From contig CABYMF010000008.1 in the NCBI GenBank assembly GCA_902519955.1, forward strand, positions 1 through 51,442: DNA of 51,442 nt. The letters run 5' to 3'. The notes under the pieces are model-generated. The model ran no database searches and was not told where the DNA came from. It saw nothing but the letters and a program-made list of their open reading frames with translations. Positions 26,573 to 39,065 of this stretch are shown here, in pieces. Numbering within the stretch: position 1 is the stretch's first letter; every line of letters begins with the position of its first letter. A program made the translations under genes and the position numbers. The DNA comes from an uncultured Bacteroidota bacterium (lineage in GTDB: Bacteria > Bacteroidota > Bacteroidia > Flavobacteriales > Flavobacteriaceae).

Positions 26573-29500
26573 TTAATAATTTAGCTCTTCTTCCTCTTTA
26601 TTGATTAGTAGGCTATTGTACTCATCTTTAGGGCCAACAATGATATCATCATATTTTCTCATTCCTGTTCCTGCAGGAATTCTATGACCAACAATCACAT
26701 TCTCTTTTAAACCTTCTAGCATATCATTTTTTCCGTTAACCGCAGCTTCATTTAAAACTTTCGTTGTCTCCTGGAAAGATGCTGCTGAAATAAATGATTT
26801 TGTTTGAAGCGCAGCTCTTGTAATACCTTGAAGCTGAGTTGAAGCTGTTGCAGGTTTTGCATCTCTAGCATCAACTAGCTTTTTATCATCTCTTTTTAAC
26901 AATGAGTTTTCGTCTCTCAAATTCCTAGCAGAAACAAGTTGTCCGACTTTTAAGTTTTCACTATCCCCTGAATCCTCAACAACTTTCATCCCATAAAGTT
27001 TATCATTTTGAGCAATAAACTCGTCCTTGTAAGTGAGTTGATCCTCAAGGAATAGAGTATCTCCAGTGTCAATAATTTTAACTTTTCTCATCATTTGTCT
27101 TACTACCACCTCAAAATGTTTGTCATTTATTTTAACACCCTGAAGCCTGTAAACCTCTTGGACTTCATTAACAAGATACTGCTGAACAGCAGAAGGGCCT
27201 TTTATGTTTAAGATATCTTTTGGTGTAATTGAACCATCTGATAATGGCATACCTGCTTTAATAAAGTCATTTTCTTGAACAAGAATCTGATTTGACAGTT
27301 TAACTAAATATTTTTTAATATCACCAAACTTAGATTCAACAATGATTTCTCTATTTCCTCTTTTAATCTTTCCGAAGGATACAACTCCATCAATTTCAGA
27401 AACAACAGCTGGATTAGAGGGGTTTCTTGCTTCAAATAATTCAGTTACCCTGGGTAAACCACCAGTTATATCACCTGATTTAGCTGATTTTCTTGGAATT
27501 TTAACCAGAATTTTACCCTTTTCAATTGATTCGTCCTCATCAACCATAATATGTGCCCCTACAGGTAAGTTATATGATCTAAGAGTTACCCCTTTTTTAT
27601 CTTGAATAAGAAGTGTTGGGATAAGTTTTTTATCTCTTGAATCTGTAATAACTTTTTCTTTAAACCCTGTTTGTTCATCAATCTCAACTTGATAAGTTTT
27701 ACCAACTTCAATATTTTCATAAACAATTTTTCCTGAAAATTCAGAGACAATCACACCATTGAAAGGATCCCAATTACATATGATATCACCTTTCGATAAC
27801 TTTTGTCCATTTTTAATATTTAGATATGAACCATAAGGTATGTTATTAGTACTTAAAACATTTTTTGTTTTAGAGTCTAAAATCTTAATTTCTGTAGTTC
27901 TAGATATAACAATATTTGAAGAATTACCTTCACTATCTTTAGTTTTGACAACTTTTAAGTCTTCAATCTCAGCAACACCATCAAATCTTGATATTAAAGA
28001 GTTCTCCTCAGAAATATTTCCAGCTACACCACCAACGTGGAATGTTCTCAGAGTTAATTGAGTTCCTGGCTCACCGATAGACTGAGCAGCAACAACACCG
28101 ACAGCTTCTCCAATTTGAATAGACTTACCAGTTGCAAGATTTCTTCCATAACAACTAGCACAAATTCCCTTTTTAGTTTCACATGTTAATGCAGATCTAA
28201 CTTCGACAGATGTAATAAGAGTGTTTTCAATTTTACTTACAGTGTCTTCATCAATTAATTTACCACCTTCAATTATCACTTCATTAGTTGAAGGATCAAT
28301 TATATCATTTAGTGCAACTCTACCTAAAATTCTCTCACCAAGAGTCTCGACAATTTCCTCATTTTTTTTGAGTGCAGTCACCTCAATTCCTCTAAGGGTT
28401 CCACAATCAAACTCATTAACAACAACATCTTGTGAAACATCATGTAATCTTCGAGTCAGATATCCTGCATCAGCAGTTTTTAGTGCAGTATCGGCTAACC
28501 CCTTCCTTGCTCCGTGTGTAGAAATGAAGTATTCTAAAATAGAGAGACCTTCCTTAAAGTTTGACAGTATAGGATTTTCAATAATCTCACCACCACCAAC
28601 ATTAGATTTTTTTGGCTTAGCCATTAAACCCCTCATCCCAGTTAACTGTCTTATTTGTTCTTTTGAACCTCTAGCTCCTGAGTCAAGCATCATATAAACT
28701 GAGTTGAATCCTTGCTGGTCTTCGCTAATTTGTTTCATAGCAAGCTCAGTAAGTGTTGCATTAGCAGATGTCCAAACATCAATAACCTGATTATATCTTT
28801 CATTGTTAGTGATAAGACCCATATTATAGTTACCAATAATTCCATCAACCTGATTATTTGCATCATCTATAAGATGTTGTTTCTGCTCAGGTATAATAAT
28901 ATCACCTAAACTAAACGATAATCCACCTCTAAATGCAAATGTATATCCCAAATCCTTAATTTTATCTAAGAATTCTGCAGTTTCAGGGACAGATGTAACA
29001 TGTAGAATTTGTCCAATAATTTCTCTAAGGTTCTTCTTTGTAAGAACTTCATTAAAAAATCCTGCTCTTTCTGGAACCACTTCATTAAAGAAAATTCTTC
29101 CTGGTGTAGTCTCTATAATTTCATAGGAATCATCAGATTTTAAAGTCTTGATCTTACATTTAATTAAAGCATTTAAATCTACAATTTTTTCATTGTATGC
29201 CATGTTTACCTCTTCAGGAGAATAGAAAGTCAGTCCTTCACCCTTTAATTTAAGTGATTCAGAGGATTTTCTTGATTTTGTCATATAGTAAAGACCCAAG
29301 ACCATATCCTGGGAAGGAACTGTAATTGGAGAACCATTTGCTGGATTTAATATGTTATGTGAGCCAAGCATTAAAAGCTGAGCCTCTAATATAGCTTCTG
29401 GACCCAATGGAAGGTGAACAGCCATCTGATCACCATCAAAGTCAGCATTAAATGCAGTACATGTTAGTGGATGCAGTTGAATAGCTTTCCCTTCAATAAG

Positions 29501-30871
29501 TTTCGGCTGAAACGCTTGTATACCAAGTCTGTGAAGAGTAGGAGCCCTATTAAGTAAGACAGGGTGACCTTTTAACACATTCTCTAGTATATCCCAAACA
29601 ACAGGTTCTCTTCTATCGATAATTTTTTTCGCAGACTTAACTGTTTTGACTATACCCCTTTCGATAAGTTTTCTAATTATAAAAGGTTTATATAACTCTG
29701 CTGCCATATCTTTAGGCAACCCACATTCGTATAATTTTAATTCTGGGCCAACCACAATTACTGATCTAGCTGAGTAATCCACCCTCTTTCCTAGAAGGTT
29801 TTGTCTAAAACGTCCTTGTTTTCCTTTTAATGAGTCAGATAATGATTTTAGTGGTCTGTTGGATTCTGTTTTAACTGCTGAAGATTTTCTTGTATTGTCA
29901 AATAAGGAATCTACAGACTCTTGAAGCATCCTTTTTTCATTTCTTAATATTACTTCTGGAGCTTTAATTTCAACTAACCTCTTTAACCTATTATTTCTAA
30001 TAATTACTCTTCTGTAAAGATCATTAAGGTCAGAAGTAGCAAACCTTCCTCCATCAAGCGGAACAAGAGGTCGTAATTCAGGAGGAATAACAGGAATTAC
30101 CTTAACTACCATCCATTCTGGAAGGTTTTCCTTTCTTTCATTCCCCTCTCTGAAAGACTCAACAACCTGAAGTCTTTTAAGAGCTTCAGTTTTTCTTTGC
30201 TTTGAAGTTTCATTATTTGCTTTGTGTCTCAGCTCATATGAAAGCTCTTCTAAATCAATTCTGGAAAGCAATTCAATCAGACATTCAGCTCCCATTTTGG
30301 CTATAAATTTCCTCTCATCAGAATCATCTAAAAACTGATTGTCAGGAGGGAGAGACTCCATTATTGTTAGATACTCTTCCTCTGTTAAAAAGTCCATCTT
30401 ATTAACAGGTTCACCCTCAGCATTATTTGCCTCTCCAGGTTGAATGACAACATATCTCTCATAATAGATAATCATGTCGAGCTTCTTAGAGGGGAGACCT
30501 AAGAGGTATCCTATTTTATTTGGTAAAGATTTAAAATACCAGATATGAGCAACCGGCACAACAAGATTAATATGACCGACTCTATCTCTTCTTACTTTCT
30601 TTTCTGTTACCTCAACACCGCATCTATCACAAACTATACCTTTGTATCTAATTCTTTTATATTTTCCACACGCACACTCATAATCTTTCACAGGTCCAAA
30701 TATTCTCTCGCAAAACAAACCATCTCTTTCAGGTTTATGAGTTCTATAATTTATTGTTTCAGGCTTTAGAACCTCTCCTCTGGAATTACCAAGGATAACT
30801 TCTGGTGATGATAGACCGATTGAAATCGTATTAAACTTCTTTTGTGTCAATAATTCGTTATTTTTTGCCAT
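26573..30871 (-). CDS. rpoC: DNA-directed RNA polymerase beta' subunit
   Basis: The 1432-residue protein is the beta' subunit of RNA polymerase. It shows the N-terminal zinc site [20 protein letters not shown], the catalytic magnesium motif [15 protein letters not shown], the trigger-loop region [16 protein letters not shown] and the second zinc cluster with [19 protein letters not shown]. Its length is typical for Bacteroidota. It is 9 bp after rpoB. No frameshift or unusual insertion was seen. Confidence 0.98.
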   Translation of the reverse strand: MAKNNELLTQKKFNTISIGLSSPEVILGNSRGEVLKPETINYRTHKPERDGLFCERIFGPVKDYECACGKYKRIRYKGIVCDRCGVEVTEKKVRRDRVGHINLVVPVAHIWYFKSLPNKIGYLLGLPSKKLDMIIYYERYVVIQPGEANNAEGEPVNKMDFLTEEEYLTIMESLPPDNQFLDDSDERKFIAKMGAECLIELLSRIDLEELSYELRHKANNETSKQRKTEALKRLQVVESFREGNERKENLPEWMVVKVIPVIPPELRPLVPLDGGRFATSDLNDLYRRVIIRNNRLKRLVEIKAPEVILRNEKRMLQESVDSLFDNTRKSSAVKTESNRPLKSLSDSLKGKQGRFRQNLLGKRVDYSARSVIVVGPELKLYECGLPKDMAAELYKPFIIRKLIERGIVKTVKSAKKIIDRREPVVWDILENVLKGHPVLLNRAPTLHRLGIQAFQPKLIEGKAIQLHPLTCTAFNADFDGDQMAVHLPLGPEAILEAQLLMLGSHNILNPANGSPITVPSQDMVLGLYYMTKSRKSSESLKLKGEGLTFYSPEEVNMAYNEKIVDLNALIKCKIKTLKSDDSYEIIETTPGRIFFNEVVPERAGFFNEVLTKKNLREIIGQILHVTSVPETAEFLDKIKDLGYTFAFRGGLSFSLGDIIIPEQKQHLIDDANNQVDGIIGNYNMGLITNNERYNQVIDVWTSANATLTELAMKQISEDQQGFNSVYMMLDSGARGSKEQIRQLTGMRGLMAKPKKSNVGGGEIIENPILSNFKEGLSILEYFISTHGARKGLADTALKTADAGYLTRRLHDVSQDVVVNEFDCGTLRGIEVTALKKNEEIVETLGERILGRVALNDIIDPSTNEVIIEGGKLIDEDTVSKIENTLITSVEVRSALTCETKKGICASCYGRNLATGKSIQIGEAVGVVAAQSIGEPGTQLTLRTFHVGGVAGNISEENSLISRFDGVAEIEDLKVVKTKDSEGNSSNIVISRTTEIKILDSKTKNVLSTNNIPYGSYLNIKNGQKLSKGDIICNWDPFNGVIVSEFSGKIVYENIEVGKTYQVEIDEQTGFKEKVITDSRDKKLIPTLLIQDKKGVTLRSYNLPVGAHIMVDEDESIEKGKILVKIPRKSAKSGDITGGLPRVTELFEARNPSNPAVVSEIDGVVSFGKIKRGNREIIVESKFGDIKKYLVKLSNQILVQENDFIKAGMPLSDGSITPKDILNIKGPSAVQQYLVNEVQEVYRLQGVKINDKHFEVVVRQMMRKVKIIDTGDTLFLEDQLTYKDEFIAQNDKLYGMKVVEDSGDSENLKVGQLVSARNLRDENSLLKRDDKKLVDARDAKPATASTQLQGITRAALQTKSFISAASFQETTKVLNEAAVNGKNDMLEGLKENVIVGHRIPAGTGMRKYDDIIVGPKDEYNSLLINKEEEELNY

Positions 30872-30880
30872 TTTTTTTAT

Positions 30881-33800
30881 TTATTTTTCTTCTAATCTAA
30901 TATCTAAACCAAGACCTTTTAATTCATGCATTAAAACATTGAATGATTCAGGTAGCCCAGCTTCAGGAAGATTTTCACCTTTAACAATTGATTCATATGC
31001 TTTTGCCCTACCTATAACATCATCTGACTTTATAGTTAAAATTTCTTGAAGCGCACTTGATGCTCCATATGCTTCAAGAGCCCAAACTTCCATCTCACCA
31101 AATCTTTGACCACCAAATTGAGCCTTACCTCCAAGAGGTTGCTGAGTAATTAAACTATATGGACCAATAGATCTAGAATGCATTTTATCATCAACCATAT
31201 GCCCAAGTTTTAACATATATATCACTCCTACAGTTGCAGCTTGATCAAATTTTTCTCCAGTACCACCATCATAAAGATGAGTGTGCCCAAACCTAGGCAC
31301 GCCTGCTTTATCAGTAAGCTCATTTATTTCATCAAGTGTAGCTCCATCAAAAATAGGTGTTGAAAACTTTCTACCAAGTTCCTTCCCTGCCCATCCAAGA
31401 ACAGTTTCATAGATTTGTCCAATATTCATTCTAGATGGAACACCTAAGGGATTTAAAACAATATCTACTGGTGTTCCATCTTCAAGGAAAGGCATATCTT
31501 CTTGTCTAACAATTCTCGCAACAATACCCTTATTACCATGTCTACCAGCCATCTTATCACCAACTTTAAGTTTCCTTTTCTTTGCAATGTAAACCTTAGC
31601 AAGTTTTTTGATTCCAGGAGGAAGTTCATCTCCTACACTAATTGTGAATTTATCTCTTCTAAGAGAACCTTGAATATCATTTTCTTGTATTCTATAATTG
31701 TGAAGAAGAGTTGATATAGTAGCATTTAAATCATCCGATGTAGTCCATACTCCCTTAGTAAGATGAGTGTAATCCTCAACATTTGATAACATCTTATTAG
31801 AGAATTTTTTTCCTTTTATTAAAACTTCATCACCAAGATCATTAAAAACTCCTTGACAAGTCTTCCCACTAACAACTGATGAGAGTTTATCAACAAGTTT
31901 TAGCCTTAAATCCTCAAGAATTTTATCATATTTAATTTCTAGCAACTCTAAATCAACTTTATCCTGAGACCTCCTTCTTTTATCTTTGAATGATCTAACA
32001 AATAATTTCTTGTCAATAACAATTCCATTGAGAGATGGAGGAGCTTTAAGTGAGGCATCTTTTACATCTCCTGCCTTGTCACCAAATATTGCTCTAAGTA
32101 ATTTTTCTTCAGGTGTTGGATCTGATTCTCCTTTAGGAGTTATTTTACCGATAAGAATATCACCTGCTGTTACATCAGCTCCTACTCTTATCATACCATT
32201 TTCATCAAGCTCTTTTGTAGCTTCTTCACTAACATTTGGAATATCATCAGTCAGCTCCTCGGTGCCTAACTTAGTATCTCTAACATCCAGAGAATATTCG
32301 TCTATATGTATTGAAGTAAAGATATCTTCCCTAACAACTTTCTCTGATATAACAATAGCATCCTCAAAGTTATAGCCTTTCCAAGGCATAAAGGCAACTT
32401 TAAGATTTCTTCCAAGAGCAAGTTCACCATTTTGAGTTGCATAACCCTCGCATAGGACTTGACCTTTTACTACTTGATCACCTTTACTTACAATTGGCTT
32501 TAAATTTATACATGAACCTTGATTTGTTTTTTGGAATTTAATAAGATTATAAACTTTAGTATCATCATCAAAGCTCAGTAACTTTTCATTACTAGAGAGT
32601 TTATATTTAATTATAATTTTATTGGCATCAACATAATCAACCACACCATCTCTTTCAGCATTAATTAGCACTCTTGAATCAGTAGCTACTGATTTCTCCA
32701 AACCGGTCCCAACAATAGGAGACTCGGGTTTAAGCAGAGGTACAGCTTGACGCATCATATTTGATCCCATTAATGCACGGTTAGCATCATCATGTTCTAA
32801 GAAAGGAATTAATGAAGCAGAAATTGATGCGATTTGATTTGGAGCTACATCAGTATAATTGATATTGTCTGGAGTCACAACAGGAAAGTCTGCTTGATCT
32901 CTTGCAATAACTTTTTCAGCTTTTATTTTACCAGAATTATCATAATTAATATTAGCTTGGGCAATTAATTTATTCTCTTCTTCTTCTGCAGATAAATAAG
33001 TTATATTTTTGAGATCAATTTTTCCATTTTTTACCTGTCTATATGGTGTTTCAATAAATCCAAGATTATTTACTCTTGCAAATACAGATAAAGATGAAAT
33101 AAGACCAATGTTTGGTCCTTCAGGAGTTTCAATTGGACATAGTCTTCCATAATGAGTGTAATGAACATCTCTTACCTCAAATCCTGCTCTTTCTCTTGAT
33201 AAACCTCCAGGTCCAAGAGCAGAAAGTCTTCTTTTGTGTGTAATCTCAGCAAGTGGATTTGTTTGGTCCATAAACTGAGAAAGTTGATTTGTACCAAAAA
33301 AAGTATTAATTACAGAAGATAAAGTTTTAGCATTAATAAGATCAATTGGAGTGAACACTTCATTATCTCTAACATTCATTCTTTCCCTAATAGTTCTTGC
33401 CATCCTTGCAAGCCCAACACCAAATTGAGATGAAAGTTGTTCACCCACAGTTCTAACTCTTCTATTTGAGAGGTGATCAATATCATCAATTTCAGCTTTA
33501 GAATTTATTAACTCAATGAGATATTTTATAATGGTAGTAATATCTAGCCTTGTTAAAGTCCTTTCTTCCATATCAACATCAAGGTTTAACTTTTTATTCA
33601 TTCTGTATCTTCCTACTTCTCCAAGATTATATCTTTGATCAGAGAAAAATAATTTATCTATTATACCTCTTGCAGTTTCTTCATCTGGTGGCTCCGCATT
33701 TCTTAATTGCCTGTATATGTATTCAACAGCTTCTTTTTCAGTATTAGTTTGATCTTTTTGAAGGGTGTTATAAATAATAGCATAATCTGAATTTTGAGCA

Positions 33801-34690
33801 TCTTCTTTGTGAATTAAAATGGTCTTAACATCTGCATCCATTATTTGATCAATATGATCTTTTTCTATTACTGTATCTCTGTCAATTATAATTTCATTTC
33901 TTTCAATTGAGATAACTTCTCCAGTGTCCTCATCAACGAAATCTTCATGCCATGTTCTTAAAACTCTAGCAGCTAATTTTCTGTTTAGTGCTTTTTTTAG
34001 ACCTGATTTTGTTACTTTTATTTCTTCAGCAAGATCAAAAATTTCTAGTATTTCCTTATCACCTTGATACCCAATAGCTCTAAATAAAGTAGTAACAGGT
34101 AATTTCTTCTTTCTATCAATATATGCATACATTACACTGTTAATATCAGTAGCAAATTCAATCCAAGAGCCTTTAAAAGGTATTACTCTTGCAGAGTAAA
34201 GTTTAGTTCCGTTAGCATGGAAAGATTGTCCAAAAAATACACCTGGAGATCTATGAAGTTGAGAGACTACAACTCTTTCAGCACCATTAATAATAAAAGT
34301 TCCACTTGGAGTCATGTAAGGAATAGAGCCCAAGAAGACATCTTGAACTATAGTCTCAAAATCTTCATGTTCAGCATCAGTACAATAAAGTTTTAGTCTT
34401 GCCTTCAGTGGAACAGAATAACTTAAACCTCTTTGAATACACTCATGCATTGAGTATCTTGGTGGATCAACAAAATAATCTAAAAACTCTAGTACAAACT
34501 GATTTCTAGCATCAGTTATAGGAAAGTTTTCTTTAAATGTGTTAAATAAACCCTCTTCTACTCTTTCATCAGACTTTGTCTCGAGTTGGAAGAAATCTTG
34601 AAATGATTTAATCTGTATATCTAAAAAATCAGTTTCAACATTTACAGTTTTAGTGTTAGAAAAATTTGTTCTAAATTTATTATTAGTCAT
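30881..34690 (-). CDS. rpoB: DNA-directed RNA polymerase beta subunit
   Basis: The 1269-residue beta subunit has the rifampicin-pocket stretch [20 protein letters not shown] with no classical resistance change. [48 protein letters not shown] and the C-terminal [20 protein letters not shown] are also present. It follows rplL after a 76-bp gap that contains a hairpin, and precedes rpoC by 9 bp. Confidence 0.98.
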   Translation of the reverse strand: MTNNKFRTNFSNTKTVNVETDFLDIQIKSFQDFFQLETKSDERVEEGLFNTFKENFPITDARNQFVLEFLDYFVDPPRYSMHECIQRGLSYSVPLKARLKLYCTDAEHEDFETIVQDVFLGSIPYMTPSGTFIINGAERVVVSQLHRSPGVFFGQSFHANGTKLYSARVIPFKGSWIEFATDINSVMYAYIDRKKKLPVTTLFRAIGYQGDKEILEIFDLAEEIKVTKSGLKKALNRKLAARVLRTWHEDFVDEDTGEVISIERNEIIIDRDTVIEKDHIDQIMDADVKTILIHKEDAQNSDYAIIYNTLQKDQTNTEKEAVEYIYRQLRNAEPPDEETARGIIDKLFFSDQRYNLGEVGRYRMNKKLNLDVDMEERTLTRLDITTIIKYLIELINSKAEIDDIDHLSNRRVRTVGEQLSSQFGVGLARMARTIRERMNVRDNEVFTPIDLINAKTLSSVINTFFGTNQLSQFMDQTNPLAEITHKRRLSALGPGGLSRERAGFEVRDVHYTHYGRLCPIETPEGPNIGLISSLSVFARVNNLGFIETPYRQVKNGKIDLKNITYLSAEEEENKLIAQANINYDNSGKIKAEKVIARDQADFPVVTPDNINYTDVAPNQIASISASLIPFLEHDDANRALMGSNMMRQAVPLLKPESPIVGTGLEKSVATDSRVLINAERDGVVDYVDANKIIIKYKLSSNEKLLSFDDDTKVYNLIKFQKTNQGSCINLKPIVSKGDQVVKGQVLCEGYATQNGELALGRNLKVAFMPWKGYNFEDAIVISEKVVREDIFTSIHIDEYSLDVRDTKLGTEELTDDIPNVSEEATKELDENGMIRVGADVTAGDILIGKITPKGESDPTPEEKLLRAIFGDKAGDVKDASLKAPPSLNGIVIDKKLFVRSFKDKRRRSQDKVDLELLEIKYDKILEDLRLKLVDKLSSVVSGKTCQGVFNDLGDEVLIKGKKFSNKMLSNVEDYTHLTKGVWTTSDDLNATISTLLHNYRIQENDIQGSLRRDKFTISVGDELPPGIKKLAKVYIAKKRKLKVGDKMAGRHGNKGIVARIVRQEDMPFLEDGTPVDIVLNPLGVPSRMNIGQIYETVLGWAGKELGRKFSTPIFDGATLDEINELTDKAGVPRFGHTHLYDGGTGEKFDQAATVGVIYMLKLGHMVDDKMHSRSIGPYSLITQQPLGGKAQFGGQRFGEMEVWALEAYGASSALQEILTIKSDDVIGRAKAYESIVKGENLPEAGLPESFNVLMHELKGLGLDIRLEEK

Positions 34691-34717
34691 ATTTTAGAGT
34701 TTTATTCAAACAAGCAT

Positions 34718-34746
34718 AGGCCTTTAGATAAAATTTCTAAAAGCCT
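34718..34746 (-). promoter_or_regulatory. Hairpin between rplL and rpoB (attenuator or processing site)
   Basis: On the transcript strand AGGCTTTTAGA and TCTAAAGGCCT flank a 7-nt loop. All 11 positions pair, one as G-U, and the flanking bases can add a twelfth pair. No T-run follows, so it is not a standard intrinsic terminator. In Escherichia coli the same gap holds an attenuator and an RNase III site, so control of the ribosomal-protein to polymerase ratio is a reasonable inference. Confidence 0.55.
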
Positions 34747-34766
34747 AAAAATGAAGTTATTTTAAA

Positions 34767-35147
34767 TTACTTAAGTTCAACCTCAGCTCCAGCTTCTTCA
34801 AGTGATTTCTTTAGTCCTTCAGCATCGTCTTTTGATACTGCTTCCTTAATTGAACTAGGAGTATTATCAACAAGATCTTTAGCTTCTTTAAGCCCTAATC
34901 CGGTTAACTCCTTGACCAATTTAACTACTGCAAGTTTTGAGCCTCCAGCTGATTTTAAAACAACATCAAATTCTGATTTTGCTTCAGCTGCGTCATCTCC
35001 ACCTGCACCAGGACCTGCTGCTACCGCCACTGCTGCTGCTGCTGCAGGTTCGATACCATATTCATCTTTAAGAATATCAGCTAATTCGTTAACTTCTTTA
35101 ACCGTTAAACCAACTAACTGTTCCGCGACTTTTTTTAGATCTGCCAT
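34767..35147 (-). CDS. rplL: 50S ribosomal protein L7/L12
   Basis: L7/L12 forms the flexible stalk that recruits translation GTPases. The 126-residue product has the N-terminal dimerisation helix ([20 protein letters not shown]), an Ala/Gly-rich hinge ([20 protein letters not shown]) and the C-terminal domain with [20 protein letters not shown]. It lies 41 bp after rplJ. The order L10-L7/L12 and the hairpin that follows are typical of this operon. Confidence 0.97.
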   Translation of the reverse strand: MADLKKVAEQLVGLTVKEVNELADILKDEYGIEPAAAAAVAVAAGPGAGGDDAAEAKSEFDVVLKSAGGSKLAVVKLVKELTGLGLKEAKDLVDNTPSSIKEAVSKDDAEGLKKSLEEAGAEVELK

Positions 35148-35188
35148 TATTAGAGTTTTTAATTATTAATTATTATTATACTTAACTT

Positions 35189-35803
35189 TTATTCAGATTC
35201 ATCTTTTGATTCATCCTCAGAGGTTTGTTCCTCTGCGTTATTTTTTTCATCTTCAGCTTCTGCCTCCTCTGCTTTTGCCTCCTCTGAAGGTTTATCACTT
35301 AGTGTCTTGACAAGCCCAGCAATTTTTCCGCTACTAGATTTTAATGCAGAAATAATATTCTTGGCTGGGGATTGAAGAATTGATATAATCTCTCCTATAA
35401 CTTCTTCTTTTGATTTTAATTTAAATAATGCTTCTATATGTTCATCTCCGATATAAATCGCCTCATCAACAAATGCTCCTTTTAATATAGGTTTGTCACC
35501 ATCCTTTCTAAATTTCTTGATAACTTTTGCAGGACTATTGCCTACATCAGAAAGCATTATTGTTGTATTACCTTTTAATAAATCTTTAAGTTCTCCAAAA
35601 TCACTTTCAGAATCACTCATAGCTCTTTCAAGGAAAGTATTCTTAACAACTGAAAGTTTTACATTAGAATTAAAACACTCTTTCCTAAGCTTACTTGTTT
35701 GAACAGAATCAAGACCTGCAATGTCTGTCAAATAGATTGACTTGTAATCAGCAAGTTGATATTTTAAATCCTTTACAAGTTTAACTTTTTCTTCTTTGTT
35801 CAT
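35189..35803 (-). CDS. rplJ: 50S ribosomal protein L10 with long acidic tail
   Basis: L10 anchors L7/L12 dimers to the 50S base. The first 170 residues follow the family: EEKVKLVKDLKYQL, KLRKECFNSNVKLSVVKNTF and the helix that binds L7/L12. After SDKPS there is an extra acidic tail of about 30 residues (EEAKAEEAEAEDEKNNAEEQ, then TSEDESKDESE), taking the length to 204. Repeated E/A/K codons resemble those in the DUF4295 tail. It is 6 bp after rplA, too close to hold a separate L10 leader. Confidence 0.96.
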   Translation of the reverse strand: MNKEEKVKLVKDLKYQLADYKSIYLTDIAGLDSVQTSKLRKECFNSNVKLSVVKNTFLERAMSDSESDFGELKDLLKGNTTIMLSDVGNSPAKVIKKFRKDGDKPILKGAFVDEAIYIGDEHIEALFKLKSKEEVIGEIISILQSPAKNIISALKSSSGKIAGLVKTLSDKPSEEAKAEEAEAEDEKNNAEEQTSEDESKDESE

Positions 35804-35809
35804 CTTTAA

Positions 35810-36499
35810 TTATTCAAATTTTGATTCGATAGCAATACCCGGACTCATTGTACTTGACATAGATATACTTTTAATGTATTCACCTTTTGCTCCTGAGGGC
35901 TTAAGCTTAACTATTGTGTTTAGCAATTCATTAGCATTGTCTTTAATCTTGTCAGCAGTGAAAGAAACTTTACCAATAGAAGCATGGATAATTCCAGATT
36001 TGTCTACTTTGAAATCAATTTTACCTCCTTTAATATCTGAAACTGCTTTTGATATGTCCATAGTTACAGTACCTGTTTTTGGGTTAGGCATCAATCCTCT
36101 AGGGCCTAAAACTTTACCAAGCGGACCTAACTTACCCATAATACTAGGCATAGTAACAATAACATCAACATCTACCCATCCTTTTTTTATTTTATCAATG
36201 TAATCATCAAGTCCAACAAGATCAGCACCAGCTTTTTTTGCTTCATCTTCTTTATCAGGTGTCACTAAAGCTAAAAGTTTCAATGATTTACCTGTTCCGT
36301 GCGGAAGAGAAACTACTCCTCTAACCATCTCATTAGCTTTTTTTGGGTCAACACCAAGTCTAACAGCCAAGTCAACAGATGAATCAAATTTTGTGGTTGT
36401 TATTTCTTTGACTAAAGAAGAAGCCTCTGCTAATGTATATGACTTTTCAGAGTCTATCTTTTCAATAGAAGATTTTCTATTTTTTGATAATTTTACCAT
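35810..36499 (-). CDS. rplA: 50S ribosomal protein L1
   Basis: L1 forms the mobile L1 stalk that helps release tRNA from the exit site, and in other bacteria represses its own operon. The 229-residue product shows [20 protein letters not shown] and the motif [20 protein letters not shown]. It sits 2 bp after rplK, the usual translationally coupled pair. Nothing is unusual. Confidence 0.97.
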   Translation of the reverse strand: MVKLSKNRKSSIEKIDSEKSYTLAEASSLVKEITTTKFDSSVDLAVRLGVDPKKANEMVRGVVSLPHGTGKSLKLLALVTPDKEDEAKKAGADLVGLDDYIDKIKKGWVDVDVIVTMPSIMGKLGPLGKVLGPRGLMPNPKTGTVTMDISKAVSDIKGGKIDFKVDKSGIIHASIGKVSFTADKIKDNANELLNTIVKLKPSGAKGEYIKSISMSSTMSPGIAIESKFE

Positions 36500-36501
36500 A
36501 T

Positions 36502-36945
36502 CTATTTAATTGGTGGTTCACCTCCATTTACTTTAATTCCCATTGACCTTGCTGTTCCAGCCACCATTTTCATAGCAGATTCAACAGTGAAGGCATTTAA
36601 ATCAACCATCTTGTCTTCAGCAATACTTTTTACTTGATCCCAAGATACAGTGGCTACCTTTTCTCTATTAGGTTCACCTGAACCTTTCTTCTTTTTAGCT
36701 GCTTCTAATAATTGAACAGCTGCAGGTGGAGTTTTGATAATAAAATCAAAACTCTTATCCTTAAAGACACTTATAACAACAGGCAAAACCTTACCTGGCT
36801 TATCTTGACTTCTAGAATTAAATTGTTTACAAAATTCCATAATATTAACTCCAGCTGCACCAAGTGCAGGGCCTACAGGTGGAGAAGGGTTAGCTGCTCC
36901 TCCTCTAATTTGTAATTTTAATACTTTATCTACTTCCTTTGCCAT
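36502..36945 (-). CDS. rplK: 50S ribosomal protein L11
   Basis: L11 lies at the GTPase-associated centre. The 147-residue protein contains [20 protein letters not shown], then [12 protein letters not shown] and [13 protein letters not shown]. It ends [13 protein letters not shown], all standard. It starts 2 bp after nusG. Confidence 0.97.
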   Translation of the reverse strand: MAKEVDKVLKLQIRGGAANPSPPVGPALGAAGVNIMEFCKQFNSRSQDKPGKVLPVVISVFKDKSFDFIIKTPPAAVQLLEAAKKKKGSGEPNREKVATVSWDQVKSIAEDKMVDLNAFTVESAMKMVAGTARSMGIKVNGGEPPIK

Positions 36946-36947
36946 AT

Positions 36948-37499
36948 TTATAATTTTTCAACTTGCATGTAACTTAATTCTAGAGGAGTTTTTCTACCAA
37001 ATATTTTAACCATTACTTCAAGTTTTCTTTTTTCTTCGTTGACGTTGTCAATTGAACCAGTAAAACCGTTAAAAGGACCATCAATAACTTTAACATTCTC
37101 ACCTATTGTAAAAGGAATATTAATTTGTTCACCTGAGATAGCTAATTCATCAACTTTTCCTAACATTCTATTTACTTCTGTCTGTCTCAGAGGAATAGGC
37201 TCACCGCCTTTAGTTTCTCCTAGAAAACCTAAAACATTAGAGACTGACTTAATAACATGTAAAATTTCTCCAGAGATATCTGCTTTCATCATTATATATC
37301 CAGGAAAATAAGTTTTTTCTTTTGAAATCTTTTTTCCTTTTCTAATTTGAACTACTTTTTCAGTAGGGACTAACATTTCTTCAATTTGTTTATCAAGTGA
37401 AACTCTTGAAACTTCAGTCATGATATAGTCCTTTATCTTAACTTCTTGACCCGTTACGACTCTAATTACATACCATTTTTTTTCTACTACTTCCACCAT
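36948..37499 (-). CDS. nusG: Transcription termination/antitermination factor NusG
   Basis: NusG binds RNA polymerase and links it to ribosomes or Rho. The 183-residue protein has the NGN domain ([40 protein letters not shown]) and a C-terminal KOW domain ([20 protein letters not shown]). It abuts secE with no spacer and is 2 bp before rplK. Confidence 0.96.
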   Translation of the reverse strand: MVEVVEKKWYVIRVVTGQEVKIKDYIMTEVSRVSLDKQIEEMLVPTEKVVQIRKGKKISKEKTYFPGYIMMKADISGEILHVIKSVSNVLGFLGETKGGEPIPLRQTEVNRMLGKVDELAISGEQINIPFTIGENVKVIDGPFNGFTGSIDNVNEEKRKLEVMVKIFGRKTPLELSYMQVEKL

Positions 37500-37691
37500 C
37501 TATCCTATTAAATTAAAATAAAGTTTAACTACTCTTGAGAGAACTGAGTCAGCTCCCCATATAACTAAAGAGAAGATGACTGAAAATACTATCACTAAAG
37601 CAGATAGGTTTAACAATTCTGAACGGGGTGTCCATTTGACATTATCCCTCAGTTCTGTTACAGATTCCTTTATAAAGTTTATAATCGACAT
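37500..37691 (-). CDS. secE: Preprotein translocase subunit SecE
   Basis: SecE is the small essential subunit of the SecYEG channel. Starting at ATG 37691 gives 63 residues, MSIINFIKESVTELRDNVKW, with the conserved amphipathic helix, the W-x-P-R-S-E turn and one membrane span (LNLSALVIVFSVIFSLVIWG). An ATG directly before it (37694) would add one residue. The frame extends further upstream but only through tRNA-Trp, so longer versions are wrong. The start is 15 bp after the tRNA end. Confidence 0.93.
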   Translation of the reverse strand: MSIINFIKESVTELRDNVKWTPRSELLNLSALVIVFSVIFSLVIWGADSVLSRVVKLYFNLIG

Positions 37692-37705
37692 CATCTTTAT
37701 TTGTG

Positions 37706-37778
37706 CACGGGTTGAGAGACTCGAACTCCCGACACCTGGTTTTGGAGACCAGTGCTCTACCAACTGAGCTAAACCCGT
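37706..37778 (-). tRNA. trnW: tRNA-Trp (CCA)
   Basis: The minus strand folds into a complete 73-nt cloverleaf: acceptor ACGGGTT pairing with AACCCGT, D arm TAGCTCAGTTGGTAGAGC, anticodon stem CTGGT with loop CTCCAAA (anticodon CCA) and T arm with GTTCGAGTC. The 3' CCA is not encoded. It lies between tuf and secE, its usual place in Bacteroidota and Escherichia coli. Confidence 0.97.
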
Positions 37779-37846
37779 TTATATTTTACACAAAAGGCAT
37801 CAAGCGAATTTGCAAGACACCCTTAGAGTTAATTAAACTTTGTTTA

Positions 37847-39034
37847 TTAATCTAAAAGTTCAGTCACCTGACCTGCACCGACAGTTCTACCACCTTCACG
37901 GATTGCAAATCTTAAACCAACATTTAGCGCTATGGGTGATATTAACTCAACCTCAATAGTTAAGTTATCACCTGGCATCACCATCTCTACACCACTTGGA
38001 AGCACAATATTACCTGTAACATCTGTAGTTCTTACATAGAACTGAGGGCGATAATTGTTGTGGAATGGAGTATGACGACCACCTTCTTCTTTTTTCAAAA
38101 TATACACCTCAGCCTTAAATTTAGCATGAGGAGTAACTGAGCCTGGCTTACAAATAACCATACCTCTTGAAATATCAGTTTTTTCGATTCCTCTCAAAAG
38201 GATACCAGCATTATCACCAGCCTCTCCTTTGTCAAGAATTTTTCTAAACATCTCAATACCTGTTATTGTTGATTTAAGCTTTTCAGCTCCCATTCCAATA
38301 ATATCCACTTCATCACCAGAATTCGCAATACCAGTTTCAATTCTACCTGTAGCAACAGTTCCTCTACCAGTTATTGAGAATACGTCTTCTACAGGCATTA
38401 AAAAGTCTTTATCAACTTCTCTTTTAGGTAGCTCAATGTAGCTATCAACACCTTCCATAAGCTTCATAACACTGTCAACCCATTTCTGTTCACCATTCAA
38501 AGCACCTAGCGCAGAACCGAGAACTACAGGAGTATTATCTCCATCATAATCATAAAAAGATAGAAGATCTCTAACTTCCATTTCAACTAATTCTAAAAGC
38601 TCAGCATCATCAACCATGTCAGCTTTATTTAAAAAGGCAACTATTCTTGGAATACCAACTTGTCTTCCTAATAATATGTGCTCTCTAGTCTGTGGCATGG
38701 GTCCATCAGTTGCGGCAACAACTAATATAGCACCATCCATTTGAGCAGCACCAGTAACCATGTTTTTTACGTAATCAGCGTGTCCTGGACAATCTACATG
38801 AGCGTAGTGACGATTAGCCGTTTGATATTCAACATGAGATGTGTTAATTGTAATACCACGTTCTTTTTCTTCAGGTGCATTATCAATTGAATCAAAGCTT
38901 CTAGCTTCTGAGAATCCAGCGTCTGCTAGAACTTTAGTAATTGCAGCTGTAAGGGTAGTTTTGCCGTGATCAACGTGACCGATTGTACCAATGTTTAGGT
39001 GAGGTTTCGACCTATCAAAATTTTCTTTAGCCAT
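37847..39034 (-). CDS. tuf: Elongation factor Tu
   Basis: EF-Tu carries aminoacyl-tRNA to the ribosome. The 395-residue protein has [15 protein letters not shown] (P-loop), [14 protein letters not shown] (switch I), [14 protein letters not shown] (switch II) and NKADM for guanine. Domains 2 and 3 follow to the conserved AGQVTELLD end. Only one tuf copy is in this window. It is preceded by a TAAATTTG element and leads tuf-trnW-secE-nusG-rplKAJL-rpoBC. The tRNA genes that normally sit just before it are 9.2 kb away. Confidence 0.98.
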   Translation of the reverse strand: MAKENFDRSKPHLNIGTIGHVDHGKTTLTAAITKVLADAGFSEARSFDSIDNAPEEKERGITINTSHVEYQTANRHYAHVDCPGHADYVKNMVTGAAQMDGAILVVAATDGPMPQTREHILLGRQVGIPRIVAFLNKADMVDDAELLELVEMEVRDLLSFYDYDGDNTPVVLGSALGALNGEQKWVDSVMKLMEGVDSYIELPKREVDKDFLMPVEDVFSITGRGTVATGRIETGIANSGDEVDIIGMGAEKLKSTITGIEMFRKILDKGEAGDNAGILLRGIEKTDISRGMVICKPGSVTPHAKFKAEVYILKKEEGGRHTPFHNNYRPQFYVRTTDVTGNIVLPSGVEMVMPGDNLTIEVELISPIALNVGLRFAIREGGRTVGAGQVTELLD

Positions 39035-39065
39035 AACAGTATATTTTTCTTTTTTTTACGAGCTG

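Noticed and set aside
28221-28697. Plus-strand frame of 158 codons inside rpoC
   Set aside because: Antisense shadow of a highly conserved part of rpoC; composition reflects the opposite strand.
35796-36203. Plus-strand frame of 135 codons opposite rplA
   Set aside because: Shadow of L1 codons; no promoter motif or recognisable domain.
37692-37763. Extended SecE start upstream of the ATG pair
   Set aside because: The extra codons are tRNA-Trp sequence read as protein.
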